From Lyophyllum atratum (lineage: Eukaryota; Basidiomycota; Agaricomycetes; Agaricales; Lyophyllaceae): a stretch of DNA of 64,000 nt. Both the position numbers and the translations under genes were made by a program. The notes below the pieces were generated by a model. That model saw only the letters and a program-made list of their open reading frames with translations. It was not told where the DNA came from and made no database searches. Below, piece after piece: positions 52,806-64,000 of the stretch (positions are counted from its first letter, which is position 1; the number at the start of each line of letters is the position of its first letter). The stretch is from assembly GCA_014905825.1 (NCBI GenBank), contig JACGCN010000032.1:310001-374000 (forward strand). Reading direction: 5' to 3'.

Positions 52806-54902
52806 TCACGAATTGGCGTCCACCATCCGATTCGTTCGAACCTTCTCGTCCCTTTCATCCTCCTCCTTCCCCACCCAAGTCAACATGCCCGATTTCAATG
52901 CGATGTCCCAATTATAAGCGGCTGGGATGTATCTCTGCTTCGGGTCGTCCATTCTGAGTTTGACGGATATATGGACCTTGATTTCGTCCTCGTACTCGTG
53001 GAAAGGTATATATCTCCCTTGGCCGAAATTCGACCTATTCGGAAAGGCATGTTGAATAGATTGAGACCAAAGCCGGAAAAGAGAGCTCACATTCTCTTGC
53101 GAACCCAGGCTCCGTCAAATCTCTGGTACGTACCAAATGTTGTGGGTAGTAGTTCGAGAATCCACCATCCCTTCCCCAAGGACAATTGGTCGTAGATTTT
53201 CGCTGATACATCAGCCTGGGCTTGTGGCGCGTGAGAGATATCTGGACGATTGTCCTGTGTTCTTCTGAGCACATCCTGGGAGAAGTTCAGCGCTGCCAAG
53301 TCTGAATCCGAGAATCCCTTTTCCCTCAATCCCGCAGCGAGATTCCGGAGGTTTATGCCAAAAGATACAAGATATTGGGGGTCGAAGAGGATACCAGTTC
53401 CGGCAAAGAGGCACTCTTTGATCATCCAGCGGAGGGGGATGTAAGAAAGACTCGCTTGCTCCTTGTTAGAGTGTGACCCGCCTCCGACATCGGCATGTGA
53501 TCCTACAGGGTTGCATGAGTCAGGCGGGACTGAAAGCGACTGTTGCAGAACTTTACCTGAGAACCATACTTCTTGAACGTCGCAGACATCACGGCTTGGA
53601 GGCGTGTACACCCAGCCATCCCTGAGGGTCCCCATTGGCTGCGGGGGGAATTCGACATCCGGATCATCAATGTCTAACTCCTGTTCCGGTTCTAAAGTCG
53701 GTTCGTTCCAAAAGTTTGGAGTGAACCGAGCTCGCCGTTCGTCGAGTGCTAGTGCATGACGAAAGTGTTTTACAGCATAGTTGACTGAAGTATAGGGATG
53801 GCTGCGAGGAATAATCCCAACGGAGGAAACAGTATCCCTGAATTAGCCAAGTTCGTAAGGGATCCGGGTATGAAAAATATTAGTGTGCGATTTCATACCA
53901 GACCCCCACAAACTCTATGGTCACTGGTAGACTAGCGATGATGTCAGATATGAAGCAAGAATTTCTGTTAACATGCCGCTCACACGAGATGCTGTTTTCG
54001 GAACGCCTTCGTCTCGTTATAGCCTTCGTCGCCCGTTTTTTGATATACATAAAGGGCAAGATCGAGTTGAGCATCGTTGGAGTGGGGGCGAAGAATACCC
54101 ACCTAAAATCACCCGTGAATGACGTCACCGAAAGGTAGAGATACGCGATACGCTGTCTACCTTGTAGAGCATGCCAGCTACGACTCGAGCTGTGTGCGCT
54201 AACGATGCCAGGCGTTTCTAAGAATAATTTGAGTGACGACTCGGGTATTGCACCACTTACCTCCTCGGGAAAATCCAAAGATGCTTATTTTGTCACCTTT
54301 GCTGTGTGAAAGGAAACACTTTGATTCATACCGTAATATGAGAAGAAGACCGCTCACCGGTAATTCTGCACAACGTATCTATACCTGGCGTCACGCTAGG
54401 CTTCAGCACAACGGGGACGATGGTGAAAGAGAGTGAAAGCACTTACCCATCCTTGATGTGATCATCAATATTGAGGGCGACACTCTGGTCGACGGCCATC
54501 GCGCTTATCGCAGCTGTTCCGGTGACGAATTGTTGTTTACTGGAGGTTCCGATTCCAGGCTACAGACGCTGATGAGACGGATCCGTGATAGCTGGTTACA
54601 ATTTGAGTCCGCTGACCTGATAATAGACGAGCTGCTGCCTCGGATCGTTCCTCATAAGAGCATCGTGGAAGCGAACCACATTGGAATTCTGTATTAAATT
54701 CAGTATTGACAGGTAGTCAAACAAGTAATATCCTCGCCGTCTGTCGTGTGCAGTTCAATTGGCCAGCGTGAGCTAGTTTATTCTGGGGCCTTGATCACTA
54801 CAGACTTGCCTCGCCCGGTTTATTCCCTGTGCCGTCGAAACACAGGATCATATTGCGAGTGGAATGTCTGGGAGAGTCGAGGCCGAAGGAGACTGGAGTC
54901 AT
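52806..54902 (-). CDS. DUF2235 alpha/beta-hydrolase-like protein
   Basis: Member of the DUF2235 family, whose catalytic fold is shared with bacterial Tle1-type phospholipases. ATG 54902: MTPVSFGLDSPRH, then ILCFDGTGNKPGE, spliced to NSNVVRFHDALMRNDPRQQL and VYYQ. Next exons: QFVTGTAAISAMAVDQSVAL with NIDDHIKDG; KGDKISIFGFSRG (nucleophile elbow GxSxG); ARVVAGMLYK; LYVYQKTGDEGYNETKAFRK; PVTIEFVGVW; then HADVGGGSHSNKEQASLSYI and PLRWMIKECLFAGTGILFDP, and a C-terminus with VSSLFRLWSQSIQH and HISVKLRMDDPKQRYIPAAY to TGA 52806. Ser (GFSRG), the Asp before the VWDT-like block and His (KHADVGGG) fit a Ser-Asp-His triad. The first intron appears to use a GC donor. Substrate unknown. Confidence 0.85.
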
Positions 54903-56326
54903 CTTGCAATGGGGACGGTTGGGACGAACGAAGGAAGATTTTTCTTCGAAGGAACCTATGCGTCTACTCAAATGGGTGAGCGTGTCCCACACAGCTAGAA
55001 TAAGGTAAAGCGAGGCATTGTTTCACAGCGGACAAGTCAGGCGGTACAGCGGCATGCTTCATGTCGTCTATGAATGCGGAGGAAGGCATACACGAGCATC
55101 CATCTCTCGGAAATGAAACGGTTTGTTGCTGGCTGCCGGGTCCCATCACGATTGACAGGTGGCGTAGCCAGGCCGCTTCCGCATGCAAAAACAACCAACA
55201 CGATCGATAGGGTTCATCACGTTCATAGCTGGCATTAATAAGATGCCGCTGTCCATACACGCGAAGCAACCGGTGGAAATACAGACACGAACGGGTTGTA
55301 ATATGTCTACGTGCTGGGAGCATGCACTAGTCAAAAGTTCTCGTTAAGTATATTGCATTCGGGAAGGAATTAGGCGAATCACCAGATCTGGGCCACCACG
55401 TCATTCTCCGGCCAGTACACGATGGGACATCACACACAATCCTTTTGGCGAATACTAAAGCTGCCAATTAAGACTAGTCCTACCCATGCGTGAGCATACG
55501 CGGATGCCATCTGCTCTGGATCTTGGTAGTGGAAGGGGTTGGTCTTTTGGAAGTTGGACTGCTCAAGTGAGGACATCACTTACTTTTTCCACGAGAATGT
55601 ATAGATAGATTGGATGGTCTGTTATAAGTTGCCTCAAGTACGAATAATTCCGTCATATAGTCTATTGAACATGCATGCAAGGGAGCTGTATGAACTGTCT
55701 GATAGTGGGGTAGACTTGGGGGTGGACTTGGGGTGGACGAGACAGAGACTCCGGAATTTCCCCTTCTGAACCGAGGCAAGATTATCGGAGCCGAAAACTC
55801 CCGCCACGTGGGGTTATCGGGTAGATTCATCCGAACAAGGTATGATCTGCAGAACTCTTCATCACAAGCCCTTGCGTTAACCCAGGCCTCGTACAACTCA
55901 GCTGTCTCCGTACCTTCTGACATGCTTGCAATGCGTGGCTGTATCCCTAGCTTTCCTACTTTCCTGGTGGCCTGAGCTCTCTGCCAACATGTGCGCGAAG
56001 AATGCTCCTGTCAAACGTCGACTGGCTTGCGGCACAACCTATTGTCTGATCTCGAGATTTCGCACTACTACTCACAGAGTGGAGCCGAATTAAGGCCAGA
56101 AAAGAATGGACGAAGCACCGTGGCTGCATGCAAAGTCGGATGCATCCATCAAGGGATTGAGCGCCCGTACCTATACTCGTATGCTTGGTCAATATTGACA
56201 GCATCTGCGTGGCATATGCGAGCTGTGCAAGCATATTCGTAGTGCCGCGAAGCACCTTTTCAATGAGGTAGGATCGAGATTGCAACTATATAGTTCCATT
56301 TTACCTCACAGCCTTCTAACGTCCTA
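54903..56326. other. divergent intergenic region with unassigned ORFs
   Basis: About 1.4 kb between divergent genes. On the minus strand 55576-55923 is a 115-codon frame (AWVNARACDEEFCRSYLVR; NPTWREFSAPIILPRFRR). It looks protein-like but matches nothing I know. It could be part of a small gene with exons up to 56285. A TATA-like CTATATAG lies at about 56286-56293, some 35 bp before the upstream ORF of the Ppo gene. Confidence 0.3.
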
Positions 56327-56443
56327 ATGTCTCGATTACCACCTGAAGACTCGCAGTCACTAGATGAAGATAACCAGGTCGCCGATACGACGACGGGAAC
56401 AGCCTCAGTGAGCCTTTTCATAGCATCCTGGCTGAGGTCCTGA
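56327..56443 (+). promoter_or_regulatory. upstream ORF overlapping the Ppo start (TGATG)
   Basis: A 38-codon ORF starts at ATG 56327 and its TGA (56441-56443) overlaps the downstream ATG (56443-56445) by one base. Its sequence is a diverged copy of the start of the Ppo gene itself (MSRLPPEDSQSLDEDNQ versus MSQSLPGNSQSPHEDNK; both then TTGTA-VSL). It therefore arose by a tandem duplication of about 116 bp. If both ATGs are in the mRNA, translation of the main frame would depend on re-initiation or leaky scanning. Confidence 0.55.
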
Positions 56444-59400
56444 TGTCTCAGTCACTACCTGGGAACTCGCAGTCACCCCATGAAGATAACAAGGTCGTCG
56501 ATGCGACGACGGGAACAGCCCCAGTGAGCCTTTCTAAAAGCGTTTTGGCTGACCTACTGACCTTCGAACCCACGCGTTTGTTTGGTACGAAGGAAAGCAC
56601 CAACGAGAAGAATAATCCCAGTGCCGCCGATGGTACTAGTGATCCCACAAAGAGATCGGCCGACCTTCAGGTAGGCGTACCCGATCACGGCTCATTTCTC
56701 TTACTGACGCTCTGTGTTTCCTGCGAGAAGAAGGCGCCCGAGAAGAAGAAATCTGGCAAGGGACTGCAGGAAGTGCCTGAGATCGTGGTGCGTGTTCCAA
56801 ATCCAAGTCATCTCTTTCACTTAGACTGATGACATAAATATTCAGAAAGACTTCACGGATGTCACTGAAGATCTCATAGACGATAGAAAGGGCATGGTAT
56901 GTTCATCGTATGGTAGATCGAAGAACTATCGAACCCTTAATCACACAGTTTCATCGTGCGATGAGATACTTAGCATATCAAGGGAAGCTCGACGGGGCTG
57001 CCGCAGCATCACCTAGCCAGAAATCCGAGGAAGAAGTCGACGGGACAGTGGGTATGCAGGAGCGCGATAAAACAGACGACACCTCAGATGATAAGAAGGT
57101 CAATGGTTCCAAGGGGCAAGAGTTGGATCAAGTCGAGGTGACACCGGATGACAAGGATGTCGACAAAACCGATGTGCCGCCGGGCGACAGGAAGCTCGCC
57201 GACCCCGGCAAGGAATCGGAGGACCAGATACCAGATGAAGCCACTCTGGCAATGCGTGAGTATAAATTGCCGTCTAACCAGACCGTCTTCTCACCACCCG
57301 AGCTTTTACAGATCATCGTACACTCAACGAAGGGGTCATAAGACTGCGTGAGTGTGGATTTTTGAGATGTGAAGATTCTCAACTTATATTATTTCTGCAG
57401 TGGTCAGTCCGCAACGCATTCGACCCATAACATTCCTCGCAGAACGGACGTTATCTCCTGGAGAACGGTACCCATTCGCGCGCAGTTCTGAAAGACATGA
57501 CGCCACACCCTTGCCTGATGCACAACAAGTCTTCGACAATCTGCTGAAAAGCCCCCAAGACCCCCAGAGCGCCAACCATCCCAACGGGATTAACGGGTTT
57601 TACGTCGCCCTTGCCACGATCATTTCAGTGCGCACTCCGTTCAAAGGCCCTTCACAGTCATGCTGATTTGAGCTTCATCAGCTTACACTCGTCCGTATCG
57701 ATGGGGACAAGCCTAAATATAACGGGACTTCGCCTACCCTCGACCTTTCTCCTCTCTACGGCGTCACCAAGGCGGAGTCGGACCTAATACGAGCCAAGGA
57801 TGGAAGAGGAATGCTCTCGCCTGATTGCTTTTACGAAGATCGTGCCATGTTTCTCTCTCCCGCGGTATCAGCACTCTTGATTCTTTGGAACAGGAACCAT
57901 AATGCATGTTCCATTTGACCGTTATCCCAATTTGATCTGATTGTTGTCTTGCTTCATCAGTTCATCGCGCGGCGCCTTCTCTTGAACGACGAACAAGAAA
58001 AATGGGTTGAACCCGCCGAGCAGCGTTCCGCGGAGGACACGCTCAGTCCTCGCCTGCGTTCACAGGATGACGAGATCTTTAAGATCGCCCGCGCCATTAA
58101 TTGCATTCAATTCAAGAATGTCTTTGTGGAAGACTTCTTAAAAGTCATCTTGGGGCTCCCAAGTGCTGGTCCCGGTCCGAACTTGGATGTATTCATTGTG
58201 AGTTGACCTCTAGATCTCTGCTCGAAAACTAGGTTCGATGCATATATCATGTTATAGGGTCTCGATCAGCCTGAGCAAGCCACTAGGAAGACCAGTGAAC
58301 CGTTCAAGCAGCCTGCGGAACAAGACAAACAGCCTGCAGAACCGGACAAGCAGTCTGCAGAACCGGGCCAGCAGCTTGCGGAACCATCCAAGCAACCGGG
58401 GGAAGTGACCCAGCAACCCAAGGAACCGTCCAAGCAGCCTGTGACCACTGACACGCTCAAACCGTCTCAGACATGGAAAATGCATGTTTCCACCGTTGAA
58501 TTTAGCCTCGTATATTCGGTTCGTGGTACCATGACCTGTCATTTTACTGTGGCTGACCGACGCAAATGTAGGATTGGTCGTCAATGGCATCGTTACAAGA
58601 CATCGAGGCTTTTGAACATACTTTGATGTACGAAAAGTACCTCACAGAGAACAAGGACAGGACTAATCTTATATTCGATGTTACTGCCTTTCACTTTCTC
58701 TGCCGTCGCAAACTGATTCCGATACTCTTAGATGGACACCCGTGGTTTTCAAGGCTTGATCCGTGATGTCGAAGTGAGAAATTCAAACCGAAGGCAGAGG
58801 AATTTTTATCGGTAAAACCTTTAGTAACTCTCTGTCGCGCATGATTTCAACTTTCTCGCGAAGGCTTCAGAGAGGGTCAGATGCCCGTTTTAATGACGTA
58901 GACCTTGCACGCGTCCTCCAAGATGCGACTGAACAGGGAGCAGGCACAGCGCGTGCACGTAGCATCCATCCCTGTTTCCGATCAAGGGAAATCATGACGA
59001 TCGAGCGAGCGAGAATGTGGAAAGTGGGCACCTTGAACGAGTTCAGGAAATTTTTGGGCCTCAAGCGTACGGTTCCACCTATCACTTTATACAACCTGTC
59101 CCGATGATTCTTTCCTAGCCCTTAAAGATTTCGAGGAGTGGAATTCTGACAAGGTAGTTGCAAAGGCAGCCGAAGATCTGTATAAAGATATTAATTCTTT
59201 GGAACTCTACGTGAGGGATCGACTGTAGTCATCTCAAAAATCTCTGATTTCTGTACAGCCCGGCCTACACGCTGAAGAAACATTTTCGAAGACGATGACC
59301 TCAGGGGTGTCTCTCGGCTATACCCTCGTACGTCACATTCTAACTTCACGCTTGTACACTTCACATCATACCACTGTAGACATATGCCCTCCTTGTAGAC

Positions 59401-62400
59401 CTAGTGAGTTCTTGGAAACCTATATTGACTTGCAAACACTGGGCTGACGCGATGCAGGTAACATTGATCCGCAGTGATTCTCGGTTTACGATGGGCGTTA
59501 CGCGTGAGTTTTGCCTATCGGAATCGTATCATGTGAACCAGCTACATCGATATTGTTTAGCCGTGAACTTGACTCATTGGGGTTTTAAAGATTGTACCGC
59601 AGTACCAAACGATGGCGCATTCGGTACCTGGCTGCCTAAGCGTAAGCACTGGCCATAATTCATTCTCTTTTTCTCTATTCTTACCACGTAGGCAGTTTTG
59701 GAACGCAATCTCCCGCGGAACTATCCATACGACAATATCTACAGCCTCTTCCCATTGACATGCCCTAGGGAAACGAAGGATCTACTTCGCCATCAACTTC
59801 GTCAAAACCCCTTGCCCTGGGGTATTACCTACACCTATGAGCGACCAAAGGTCCAGAAAGTCCACGAAGTAGAAACCAAGGAAGCGATCAGCCACGTTTT
59901 CAACAACCCCACCACTTATCCTACTTCCCATGGAAAGGATTTTAGAGCTCTGTTCGACGGTTACGGGTACGTTTCTTTCCATTCCTGAAAAGATGGCATC
60001 TGAAGCCGTTTAGATTCTTCCTTGGCTTCGATAACACACAACTGTTAGTCCCATTGTCTTGTGTCTATAACACTGCATAACCTATCGTCCAATTAGGCAT
60101 GACCGAGACCTAATGATGGCAAGTAAAGATATTTCTGCTTGTTGCTATACATCAACTATGCTCGATAGACCCTTTTTGCGCTCACCCCGGACAAGGGTGC
60201 CCTCGCCCGATACGGGAATTATTTTGGAAGAACGGCCGCCACCCTTATTCGTGATAAGTCAACGTACGCAGAGTTAATCTTGTGCATGTCGTTTCGGTAA
60301 CTTCACGTACTGCAGACAAACCAACGGCCAGATATCCATTGACATTGTGCAGGACGTGATCAATGCTACATGCACTCGCTGGGTTTGCGCGACACTTGTA
60401 AGTCTCTTTCTGTTTTTCGCTTCGTTACCCCGGGTGCTTACGCTATCACCATCATAGTGCGGCCTCCCCGTGCCAGAAAGAGGCGTGGAAGAGGCAAGAA
60501 TGCTAACACTGCTTGGTGCTCCATTCGCGTAGTTGCGTTTTTCTTCGTTTTTCTTTGCACCACTGAAGACGGCTCTAGATCGATTGTCAAGGCCGTCGGG
60601 AAGCTATTCCCCGCATCGCAGTCCGGGCCTTCTTCACCAGATAAAGAGGAAAAGTCGAAAACGATCACGGAAGAATTCGCAGCCATCTATGCGTAAGGAA
60701 AAGTTCCTCCCCTTGTCGTGTTGCATTTTTACATCCAACAAAATCTAGATCCGTTTCTGAAATCATCCGTAAATTACCTACTATGTTTCGGAGCAGCCCT
60801 TCCGGTCAAGGCACTGGCCATAAGATCACAACAGCTCGTGAAGAGATTTGGGTCTTGTACGCGTAAGTACTTTGGATCCTGATCATGATCTTTCTCGCCG
60901 AACATCATATAGGCACATTACCCGTGTCGTCCACAGGGTATTACCCTTTTTGCAGGCACCACCAGACGAAGACGACGAAATGATAAAGAGGCACGAAGAC
61001 TTTGCTGCTCTATACGTGTATCTGTTTCCCTTGATCATGTCCAGTCTCGACGTCTAACCGAATGCTAGATACATGTTTCGAAACGTGGACCCTGAGGCTG
61101 GGTGGGCCGCCCGCACGGTTGCCCTCGAAAGGTACAAGGCATTACACGAAGAGATTATGAAGGTTCTTCCCATCACAGAATCAAAATCCGCTCCGGTGCG
61201 TACTATCTTGCCTCTGAAATCTCCTCATCAATTCCATTTTCGTTATAGGTAATCGACAATTCACTCAACGGTATCTGGAAGGACCTGAACACATGCTGGG
61301 AGGTACTGAAGGCGTTCGTGAGAGACCTTCAAGATCGATGGGAACTTCTCCAGAAATACTACAAAAGCAAGCGCCCTTTGAAGCTCTCTGAAGCCGAGAC
61401 CTACTTCACCGACGCCGTGAACTACGTCAAGGCGCACCCTGAGGTGTTGGGTGGGGAAGAGCTTTTACCACGCCATTCGGCTTTGACATTCCTGCGAAGG
61501 ATCGTCAAATCCAGTCGTGCTGAAGTGTTCCGATTGGGCACCCTTACCAAGAGAGGGCATCTTAAACATCTTGTCGATATCGGGGATCGTATCGAGGATG
61601 ATGTCTCCGACCGCCACCACCTCCAGGATGATCCATCGGACGAATTCGAGGATGGGCCAGCCGAGGATATCGAGGACGATATGACACATGAAATTGCGTA
61701 CCGAGAGAAGAGATTGGAAGAACGCAGGATTCTGGCCAACGTAATTGGATTAGCTGTCGTCACGTCAGTCAAATATGCGCACGGTACATTCGAGCCATCT
61801 CTTGTTCTCACGATGAATGGTCCTGATACTCGTATGTTTGAACAGCTTGTTCCCAGGCGGTAGACTTCTATCTTGACGATAATCGTCTCAAGGAGCGAGA
61901 AGACATTATTCGATTATCCGCGCTTAAGCAGACGGAAGCACGGAAAGAATCCGTCAATGCTAAACTCATGGGGTATATTCGTGAAGCACAGCGTGCGTTG
62001 TATTGCAACGTTTGTCCTGAACGCTGCCGCCCGAGGACTTACACAAATATGGCAGGGCTTGGTCAAAATCTTGGCCTATGGCGTGAGGTTTCCAAGAACG
62101 ACAAGATTCCGCAAGGCCATGGGCTACCTGATATCTCAGTCCGCATGGGAGACCGGATTTTTGCGGATTTTAGCAAGGCTCACACAAACGTACGTGCGCG
62201 TTCCCTTGCACCGTCACGCTGCTGATTAGAATCGGGCTTCAGCCATCCGATTTTGACCGACCACTGGAAATCAATCCTGACCGTAAGACACCGTCTATAC
62301 AAGGCATGGGGCTGCACAAGTGCCCAGGTATGAGCTTCGTCGATCAGGTCCGTCGTATCGAAAGACTCGATACTTCGCACTGTTAATCGTAGTGTTATCA

Positions 62401-63536
62401 GACAATGCCTGAGGCACTTCTTTTCACCTCGGAGAAGATTAAACATATTTTGCTGATTTTCTGTATCCTTTTCTCTTTAGCTCTTCAAGGCTATTTTCCG
62501 CTTGAAGAACCTGCGCCGAGACAGCAGAGGGACTGGGCGGTTGCGAGAAATTGTGTGTCGTCCTGCCCCTCTCAGGGTAGGTCACTCTCCACAGCGTAGC
62601 AGACGCAATGCCTCTAACACAATGACGGGACGTCAGATAGACCCCAAGGTCTATTTAAATTCGACTGGGGAGATATCGCATTTTCCCCGTTCACTTTCAC
62701 TCCACGTGAGGAATTGATGATTAGCTCTGATTATCTAACCTTTATGTATATTCCATAGTACGACGATGGCGGCAGTTCAACCAAGGCAGCGAAGAGAAGT
62801 TGGGCTGTTGGTTTTGGCAGGAAGAGGGCGTGCCTAAACTACCTGATGTGGTTTCTGATTTTCATACTGGTTGTGTTAGTTGCATCCCGCGGTAAGCATC
62901 CAAATATCTTGATATCCGCCTCTTGAAGTGTCTCTAATCCACGCGACAGACACTATAATCTCCTTCCTATCAGATGTGCGCTCCTCTCTTACTCGTGGCC
63001 CCACCCGTTCTCCCCGTTCCCCAATCCGGGAGGCGGACATCAAACGCGTACCTGTTGCCTGCCCTGGCCCAACGACGACGATCCACCCGTACGAGGTCAT
63101 GAGCTTCGTTCGCGGCTCCGATGGGCTACACCCCGACCCCATCGAGTACAATCTGAATAATACGAATGCGCATAGGCTAATCTTGATGGCTATCGACACA
63201 CGAGACTTGCGCATGGGGGTGTACGTGGATGATGAACTACGCGGAATGACCTCAGGCTTTGTGCGCAACTCAAGCGACACCTGTGGAGATAGATTCCAGG
63301 ATTGTCACGCCAAGAATTTCAGTTCGGGCGTATTCACTGTGCCTCCAGGTGATCATTCCGTCAAAATCGATTGGGTTGGAAACGGTCAGTTCCTCTTTCG
63401 CTGATGTATCGCTCGAAGTTGATAGTAAATGTTGCCAGGATTTATCCCAAACACAAACAACGAGGTGGATATGGAACTTGATTGGGAAAAGCGCCCGAAT
63501 CGTCGCTTCCTTTGGCGGAAGGACTCATGTGCATGA
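56443..63536 (+). CDS. divergent Ppo / linoleate diol synthase-like protein with P450 domain and C-terminal membrane anchor plus extra domain
   Basis: Family enzymes (psi-factor-producing oxygenases) join a heme dioxygenase to a P450 and make oxylipin signals. After a low-complexity N-terminus, dioxygenase blocks appear: RHDATPLPDAQQVFDNLLK, PTLDLSPLYGVTKAESDLI, RGMLSPDCFYEDRAMFLSPA, then KIARAINCIQFKNVFVEDFL, an 18-nt-repeat insert (KQPAEP-like, 58270-58440), VSTVEFSLVYS, ASLQDIEAFE, ARVLQDATEQGAGTARARS, MWKVGTLNEFRKFLGLK and NSLELYV. P450 part: PNDGAFGTWLPK, LERNLPRNYPYDNIYSLFPL, ISIDIVQDVINATCTRWV, ISVRMGDRIFADFSKAHTN and the heme-thiolate motif GMGLHKCPG (about 62305). Two further phase-matched introns (about 62706-62758 and 62893-62949) lead to a transmembrane helix (NYLMWFLIFILVVLVASR) and a domain with IYL-like strands (RLILMAIDTRDLRMGVYVDD; FTVPPGDHSVKIDWVGN), ending RRFLWRKDSCA at 63536. 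The dioxygenase's distal and proximal heme histidines are not where expected. About 25 introns. Confidence 0.75.
58270..58440 (+). repeat. 18-nt coding tandem repeat (KQPAEP-type)
   Basis: About eight imperfect six-codon units inside the Ppo-like gene, consensus Lys/Gln-Gln-Pro-Ala-Glu-Pro (FKQPAEQD, KQPAEPD, KQSAEPG, QQLAEPS, KQPGEVT, QQPKEPS, KQPV). It lies in frame at the start of the exon before the VEF-x-L-x-Y block. It is absent from ordinary family members and probably forms an extended linker. Repeat number may vary between strains. Confidence 0.8.
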
Positions 63537-64000
63537 TACCGATATCAGACCTTTTATTTCTACTTTCTAGCGTTTCAGCTGAGTCATCTAGTTTTCTCCA
63601 AATTTGTGTATACTCCTCAAGCCTGGGCTCCTTCCGTCTCATACGCTGGCGTACTTCACACCTTATTATTACATATAGTAATACAAGGTTGATAAGTATG
63701 TGATGCATTTCCACAAGACAAGCGATGCTGTCCTGGAATGCCATAAATGCTGCGTTTGATAGTAATGAGCATCCAACTAGTACTTCTTGGTGATGGGGCT
63801 GGGGTATGATGAGGGCTTGCTCGCGGGGATGTCAGTGGTGTCCTCCCCGAGGTTACATTCGTAATTTCACTATCCACATTCTTGAATAAAACCGAGGGCA
63901 ATCGAGTGAATGACATAAATCCGTGGCTGGAACGAATTCGAAAACAGATTTGTACCAATATTACACAAAGAAATGGGGAGCAGCGACATTTATACGAGCT
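63537..64000. other. downstream region, nothing recognised
   Basis: About 460 bp to the window edge. The minus frame 63656-63958 is unconvincing. It probably holds the Ppo-like 3' UTR and the flank of the next gene. Confidence 0.4.

Noticed and set aside
58560..58600. RQWH read in another frame near the Ppo proximal-His region
   Set aside because: The downstream conserved ASLQDIEAFE block is in the other frame, so this His is out of frame unless there is an unrecognised frameshift.
1..64000. CRISPR arrays, operons, bacterial ribosome-binding sites, rRNA or tRNA genes
   Set aside because: Intron-rich fungal nuclear DNA. No direct-repeat/spacer array and no convincing RNA gene was seen.

Overview
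The window reads as nuclear DNA of a filamentous basidiomycete, most likely an Agaricomycete. Genes carry many short (about 45-70 nt) GT-AG introns and occasional micro-exons. The gene content fits that group: two NACHT NTPases, an alpha/beta-hydrolase NB-ARC-TPR receptor, expanded F-box proteins, a psi-factor-producing oxygenase (Ppo), a DUF2235 hydrolase, and a bZIP with an agaric-like basic region. No species is assigned. All exon joins were done by eye from splice signals and reading phase.

Layout. 1-5.6 kb: the 5' part of a PHO13-type HAD phosphatase, a transaldolase-family protein that lacks the family's catalytic residues, and a bZIP factor, all on the minus strand. 5.6-9.4 kb: gene-poor, with two clusters of a CCGGATAAAAA motif. 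9.4-13.6 kb: the replication-fork protector Tof1/Swi1 (TIMELESS), with a likely TA-flanked MITE in its promoter. 14.6-16.1 kb: a membrane-protein fragment and two decayed copies of a Myb/SANT exon. 16.8-32.5 kb: a large inverted duplication whose arms (about 16.75-21.85 kb and 28.0-32.5 kb) each carry a NACHT gene and a decayed NAD(P)-dependent reductase. The loop holds a truncated aspartic-protease exon, PBDC1/Ypl225w and two related F-box genes.

32.5-39.5 kb: two copies of a 564-bp Tc1/mariner-like MITE in opposite orientation flank an intact membrane-anchored hydrolase-NB-ARC-TPR receptor and a frameshifted TCF25/Rqc1 relic. 39.9-50.3 kb: a long disordered conserved protein, a NACHT relic, a small four-helix membrane protein, the SPOUT methyltransferase Sfm1 (with a 10-nt exon), and the autophagy kinase Atg1. 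50.9-54.9 kb: an F-box protein and a DUF2235 hydrolase. 56.3-63.5 kb: a large Ppo/linoleate-diol-synthase-like gene. It has apparently lost both heme histidines of its dioxygenase domain, keeps the P450 cysteine, and is fused in frame to a transmembrane helix and a further C-terminal domain.

Housekeeping genes (Tof1, PBDC1, Sfm1, Atg1, PHO13) look intact and alternate with an accessory, rearranged stretch (about 13.6-44 kb) rich in innate-immunity-type NTPases, MITEs and pseudogenes. The two most unusual items are the Ppo-TM-tail fusion and the NACHT inverted duplication.
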